Assembly: GCF_003350925.1 (NCBI RefSeq)
Contig: NZ_KZ857186.1
Location: 19,568 to 83,567, forward strand
DNA from: Dyella tabacisoli
Lineage (GTDB): Bacteria; Pseudomonadota; Gammaproteobacteria; Xanthomonadales; Rhodanobacteraceae
Direction of reading: 5' to 3'
DNA: 64,000 nucleotides
This document shows, one piece after another, positions 62,337-64,000 of the stretch. How positions within the stretch are numbered: position 1 is the first letter of the stretch; every line of letters begins with the position of its first letter. The notes beneath the pieces were generated by a model. It worked only from the letters and a program-made list of their open reading frames with translations. It did not search any database and was not told the DNA's origin. Position numbers and translations under genes: made by a program.

Positions 62337-63485
62337 TTACTGCCTCTGTATATCGCTATAGCGGCCGAGCAAGCCGGGATCGACCTGCGGCGATGGCGGA
62401 ACAGGTAGCTCAGCCCCCTGCGCCACCGCTTGTTTGAGCTGGAACACATAAGCCAGCACCTGCGCCACCGCGACATACAGCGCAGCGGGAATTTCCTTGC
62501 CAAGCTCGGTCGTGGCGTACAGCGCACGCGCCAGCGGCGGTGCTTCGACCATCGGAATACGGTGACTGCCGGCAACCAGGCGTATCTGCTGCGCCAACAC
62601 ATCCACGCCCTTGGCAATCACCCGTGGCGCACGCATGCGGCCATCGTCGTACTTCAGCGCCACCGCGAAATGGGTGGGGTTGACCACCACCACATCGGCC
62701 TGCGGCAACTCCTGCATCATCCGTCGCCGCGCCATCTGATGCTGCACTTGACGGATACGGCTTTTCAGCTCGGGATTACCCTCGCTCTCTTTCATTTCGT
62801 CGCGCACTTCCTGCTTGGTCATGCGCTGACGCTTGCCGTAGTCAAAGCGCTGATACAGCGCATCGATGCCACCGATCAGCGCCAACACCGAGCCGAACAA
62901 CAAGGCGGCATGCCCAAGCAAAGCCAGCGATTGCGCAATACCCGCAGCCACCGCGCCACGCCCGGTCGCCAACAACTGCCCCTGCGACTGCCACAACAGC
63001 ATCGCCAGCACACCGCCAATCAAGAACAACTTCAAAAACGACTTGGCCAGTTCCACCAGACCGCGCAAGGCAAAAATCCGCCCCAAACCCTTGAGCGGAT
63101 CCAGCCGATCGAATTTCGGCTCCAATGCCTGCGCACTGAAACTCAAACCGCCAAGCAAGATCGGCGCAGCCAGCGTCGCCAACATCGTTGCCAGCGCCAC
63201 TGGCGCAAACAAAGCTACGGCCTCACGCATAGCCGCGCTCAGCGCGCGTGCCGGCAGCTCGTCGGAGAACAACGCCTCGCGCGGGTAGTCCAGACCCAGG
63301 GCATAGATACGTTTCGCATGCATGAATGCTTTGTCGCCACTGGCGAGCAAGGCAGCAACACCGGCTAGCACGACGAGGGCACCGGATAGATCTCGCGAGC
63401 GCGGAAGGTCGCCTTTTTCGCGGGCTTCGCGCAGGCGTTTTTCGGAGGGTTCTTCGGTGCGTTCCTGGTCGCTTTGCTCAGACAT
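62337..63485 (-). CDS. flhB: Flagellar export switch protein FlhB
   Basis: A 382-residue FlhB. The start is the family type (SEQSDQERTEEPSEKRLREA, REKGDLPRSRDLSGA), followed by four membrane spans (about 30-50, 90-115, 140-160 and 185-210). The cytoplasmic domain has the autocleavage site NPTH in QADVVVVNPTHFAVALKYDD, at which cleavage switches export from rod-hook to filament substrates. A C-terminal extension of about 30 residues (AQGAELPVPPSPQVDPGLLG) resembles that of other gammaproteobacteria. It is the first gene of the flagellar run in this window; the upstream gap is filled with repeats. Confidence 0.95.
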   Translation of the reverse strand: MSEQSDQERTEEPSEKRLREAREKGDLPRSRDLSGALVVLAGVAALLASGDKAFMHAKRIYALGLDYPREALFSDELPARALSAAMREAVALFAPVALATMLATLAAPILLGGLSFSAQALEPKFDRLDPLKGLGRIFALRGLVELAKSFLKLFLIGGVLAMLLWQSQGQLLATGRGAVAAGIAQSLALLGHAALLFGSVLALIGGIDALYQRFDYGKRQRMTKQEVRDEMKESEGNPELKSRIRQVQHQMARRRMMQELPQADVVVVNPTHFAVALKYDDGRMRAPRVIAKGVDVLAQQIRLVAGSHRIPMVEAPPLARALYATTELGKEIPAALYVAVAQVLAYVFQLKQAVAQGAELPVPPSPQVDPGLLGRYSDIQRQ

Positions 63486-63529
63486 GAGGGGTGTCTCTTA
63501 TGTCTGTGCGCGGTTTTGCTCTCGCGTCT

Positions 63530-64000
63530 GCTTGTTGGGGAGGGTTGGGGAGGGGGCGCTTTTGGCTTTGGTCTTGGTTTTGGCTAGGTTGGTCGCCTGC
63601 GGCGGGCTTTCGAACCCCTGCCGGGGTCCGAGTCACTTTCTCTTGAGTGGCCAAGAGAAAGTAACCAAAGAGAAGGCCACCCCCATGCAGCGCTCTCCGG
63701 GCATCCTGCCCTACGAGTGCGTGAGGCTTGGCCGGGCTTTTCGACAGGGCTCCTGCCCTGGCGAAAAGGCATCGACATCCATGTCGATGCCCCTGCGGGC
63801 CTTGTCGTCCAAGCCTCACCGCTGCAAAGGGGCCCCGAAGAGCAGCGCGCGTCCTGCACGCACTCGGGTGCGACTGCGAGCAGTCGCCGAAGAATGAAAT
63901 GGTGAGGCGGCGTGGCTCCCTCCCCTGCTTGCAGGGGAGGGTTGGGGAGGGGTTCGATCTTGCGGCGAGGTTGCACCCCCTCCCAGCCTCCCCCTGCATG
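63530..64000. repeat. Repeat-rich gap upstream of flhB
   Basis: Family B words lie at 63534-63562 (TTGGGGAGGGTTGGGGAGGG) and again at 63917-64000 (CTCCCTCCCCTGCTTGCAGG to the window end). Between them, about 63600-63905, is a longer element with CTTTCTCTTGAGTGGCCAAG and AGAAAGTAACCAAAGAGAAGG, plus inner inverted words (GCATCGACATCCATGTCGATGC). Overlapping ORFs on both strands here look like repeat translation, not genes. The flhB promoter probably lies within 63486-63530. Confidence 0.6.

Noticed and set aside
60798..62408. 536-residue plus-strand ORF opposite flhA
   Set aside because: His/Gln/Arg-rich antisense frame of a well-supported FlhA gene.
63478..63999. ORFs of 130-190 residues on both strands at the right edge
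   Set aside because: They cover repeat elements and the flhB start region; composition and overlap point to non-coding repeats.

Overview
The window looks like a chromosome segment of a flagellated gammaproteobacterium of the Xanthomonadales, most like Rhodanobacteraceae (Dyella, Luteibacter, Frateuria). The grounds are moderately high GC, a polar-flagellum block ordered flhB-flhA-flhF-flhG-fliA-cheY-cheZ-cheA-motC-motD-cheW-DUF2802, and intergenic repeat families of the kind seen in that order. This assignment rests on gene content and order, not on a search. I saw no rRNA, tRNA, CRISPR array or intact insertion sequence.

Layout. (1) 1-17.4 kb is mixed accessory sequence: a DUF899 protein, a LysR regulator divergent from an oxidoreductase and a PcaD-like hydrolase, small conserved genes, a secreted DUF1579-like protein, a two-gene cassette with a MACPF-like protein (8907-10913), an O-acetyltransferase, a metallophosphoesterase and a secreted M9 collagenase. 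Remnants of RidA and TetR genes lie between them. (2) 17.7-32.4 kb holds a GST, a large TonB-dependent receptor, a PAS-AraC regulator, a scrambled junction of dnaE2 and DUF1579 remnants, a 1464-residue Rhs protein with a DUF4279 partner, a LysR regulator, a serine hydrolase and a small secreted gene broken by an amber codon. (3) 32.4-47.6 kb is a natural-product island. A PAS-LuxR regulator and four tailoring genes on the minus strand (flavin monooxygenase of BVMO type, PhzS, ABM-fold protein, PhzM) are divergent from a seven-gene plus-strand core, phzC-D-E-X-G-F-B. Immediately downstream are a 57-residue peptide gene, a strong hairpin, and an asparagine-synthetase-like protein that lacks the glutaminase cysteine. 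(4) 47.6-51.1 kb carries small envelope and regulatory genes and repeats. (5) 51.1-63.5 kb is the flagellar and chemotaxis block on the minus strand, followed by repeats.

How the genes fit together. PhzC feeds the shikimate pathway. PhzE, PhzD, PhzF, PhzB and PhzG build the phenazine scaffold from chorismate. PhzS, the BVMO-type enzyme and PhzM are the enzyme types that turn phenazine-dicarboxylate into hydroxylated, N-oxidised and O-methylated products such as iodinin and myxin in Lysobacter antibioticus. The peptide plus glutaminase-less amide synthetase next door looks like a minimal, unassigned RiPP-type pair and is the best candidate for something undescribed.

Three repeat families recur. 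A is about 145 bp, bounded by GTAGGTTGGG and CCCAACCTAC. B is C/G-rich and built around CCCTCCCC and GGGGAGGG. C is made of GGGGAAC units and lies only in the flagellar block, where it appears to extend the fliA reading frame.
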